From an uncultured Oscillospiraceae bacterium (GTDB lineage: Bacteria; Bacillota; Clostridia; Oscillospirales; Oscillospiraceae): a DNA stretch of 47,738 nucleotides. Made by a program: the position numbers and the translations under genes. Every line of letters begins with the position of its first letter. Within the stretch, counting starts at the first letter, position 1. Under the pieces are notes generated by a model. That model saw only the letters and a program-made list of their open reading frames with translations. It ran no database searches and had not been told where the DNA came from. Shown here piece after piece: positions 47,136 through 47,738 of the stretch. Location: contig CAJFNY010000034.1 in the NCBI GenBank assembly GCA_904395865.1, positions 1-47,738 of the forward strand, read 5' to 3'.

Positions 47136-47160
47136 GAGCCGCGCAAAAACGGTGTATAAT
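47132..47160 (+). promoter_or_regulatory. Promoter of pta
   Basis: TTGAGA (47132-47137), 17-bp spacer, perfect TATAAT (47155-47160). The -35 box includes the TGA stop of the preceding gene. Confidence 0.85.
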
Positions 47161-47213
47161 GCAGAATAGAGAGTTGTGCGGCTTTGCCGCAGAAAAATTG
47201 GAGGTACGTACCG

Positions 47214-47738
47214 ATGTTTGAAAATCTCGTTGAAATCCTCAAAGCCAACCCCCGTAAGATCGTCTTTACCGAGGGTCCCGACGCCCGGATCCTGGAGGCG
47301 GCCGACCGTCTGAAGAAGGGCGGCTTCCTGACCCCGATCCTGGTGGGCAACGTGGAGGAAGTCAAGGCCAATGCCGCCAAGGGTGGTTTCGACATCGAGG
47401 GTCTGGAAATCCTCGATCCCCTGACGTATCCCGGCATGGACGAGATGGTCGATAAGATGGTGGAGCTGCGCAAGGGCAAGATGACGGCCGACGAGTGCCG
47501 CGCCGCCCTGAGCAAGGGCAACTACTTCGGCACCATGCTCGTCAAGATGGGCGTGGCCGACGCGCTGCTGGGCGGCGCCACGTACTCCACGGCCGATACC
47601 GTCCGTCCCGCCCTGCAGCTGGTCAAGACCCGCAAGGGCTCTCACCTGGTCTCCTCCTGCTTCATCCTCTGCCGCGGCGACGAGATGCTGGCCATGGGCG
47701 ACTGCGCCATCAACATCTCCTATGAGGACACCGTGGAC
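47214..47738 (+). CDS. pta: Phosphate acetyltransferase (3' truncated by window edge)
   Basis: 175 residues are visible of the usual 325-335. IVFTEGPDARILEAADRLKKGGFLTPILVG, LRKGKMTADECRAAL, GNYFGTMLVKMGVADALLGGATYSTADTVRPALQLV and SSCFILCR are the Pta blocks. It interconverts acetyl-CoA and acetyl phosphate, which with acetate kinase yields ATP during fermentation. ATG 47214 follows TTGGAGG by 10 bp and begins FENLVEILK as in clostridial Pta proteins. The frame runs open to the last base. Confidence 0.95.
   Translation, partial: MFENLVEILKANPRKIVFTEGPDARILEAADRLKKGGFLTPILVGNVEEVKANAAKGGFDIEGLEILDPLTYPGMDEMVDKMVELRKGKMTADECRAALSKGNYFGTMLVKMGVADALLGGATYSTADTVRPALQLVKTRKGSHLVSSCFILCRGDEMLAMGDCAINISYEDTVD

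Noticed and set aside
1-47738. tRNA genes, CRISPR arrays, IS elements, prophage
   Set aside because: Gaps are short and each is accounted for. No cloverleaf, spaced repeat array, transposase or phage gene was recognised by eye; a tRNA or Rfam scan was not possible.

Overview
The window is a GC-rich (by eye roughly two-thirds G+C), densely coding piece of bacterial chromosome. A spore-forming Clostridia member of the Oscillospiraceae type is the best guess, from inference and not from any marker search. Supporting signs are the infC-rpmI-rplT operon with a Firmicutes-style L20 leader, a SpoVB-type flippase, a YtvI-type permease, PheB (UPF0735), FeoB partners with Cys-rich tails, an SLH-domain surface protein and strong AGGAGG ribosome sites. 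Promoters stand out against the GC-rich background: many intergenic gaps hold a TTGNNN / TANNNT pair with exactly 17 bp between the hexamers. No phage, IS element, CRISPR array, tRNA or rRNA was seen.

Layout. 1-1530: 3' part of a serine hydrolase. 1584-7312: divergent carbohydrate cluster, PHP-domain protein and SDR dehydrogenase on the minus strand, LacI regulator, L-fucose isomerase and FucU on the plus strand, with the same AAACGTTTCG operator in front of each arm. 7484-8886: orphan two-TM protein and a GNAT acetyltransferase. 8962-10286: rplT, rpmI, infC (minus) with an ATC start codon for infC, an RNA leader and a consensus promoter. 10283-14398: YtvI-like permease, then a plus-strand operon pheB, iron alcohol dehydrogenase, hom. 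14450-16500: TetR and MFS drug-type exporter. 16612-22292: small membrane protein, DEDDh exonuclease, MDR dehydrogenase and SpoVB-like flippase (minus), then a CBS-DRTGG Mn pyrophosphatase (plus). 22339-25694: aldo/keto reductase, greA, dus (minus) and a TetR regulator (plus).

25740-34698 is dominated by iron. There are two ferrous-iron uptake loci (feoA-feoA-feoB and feoA-feoB), each ending in a tiny Cys-rich single-TM protein, and between them a D-glycerate module (hydroxyacid dehydrogenase, glycerate kinase, divergent CdaR-type regulator). 34761-40761 (minus): MacAB-like exporter (adaptor, ATPase, permease) followed by an SLH surface protein and an overlapping GIY-YIG gene, then a decayed GyrI-like fragment. 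40962-45054: aminotransferase, orphan membrane coiled-coil protein, a 479-aa orphan with the OadB-like SIGIIGGADGP motif, and a small XRE regulator. 45214-47738: zinc-ribbon lipoprotein, RluA-family pseudouridine synthase and the 5' part of pta.

Most of the window is ordinary housekeeping. The places that merit a second look are the PHP-SDR-FucI cluster, the split ACT regulation around hom, the paired Feo loci with their mini-proteins, the tandem 11-mers in front of the exporter, the infC control region and the SIGIIGGADGP orphan.
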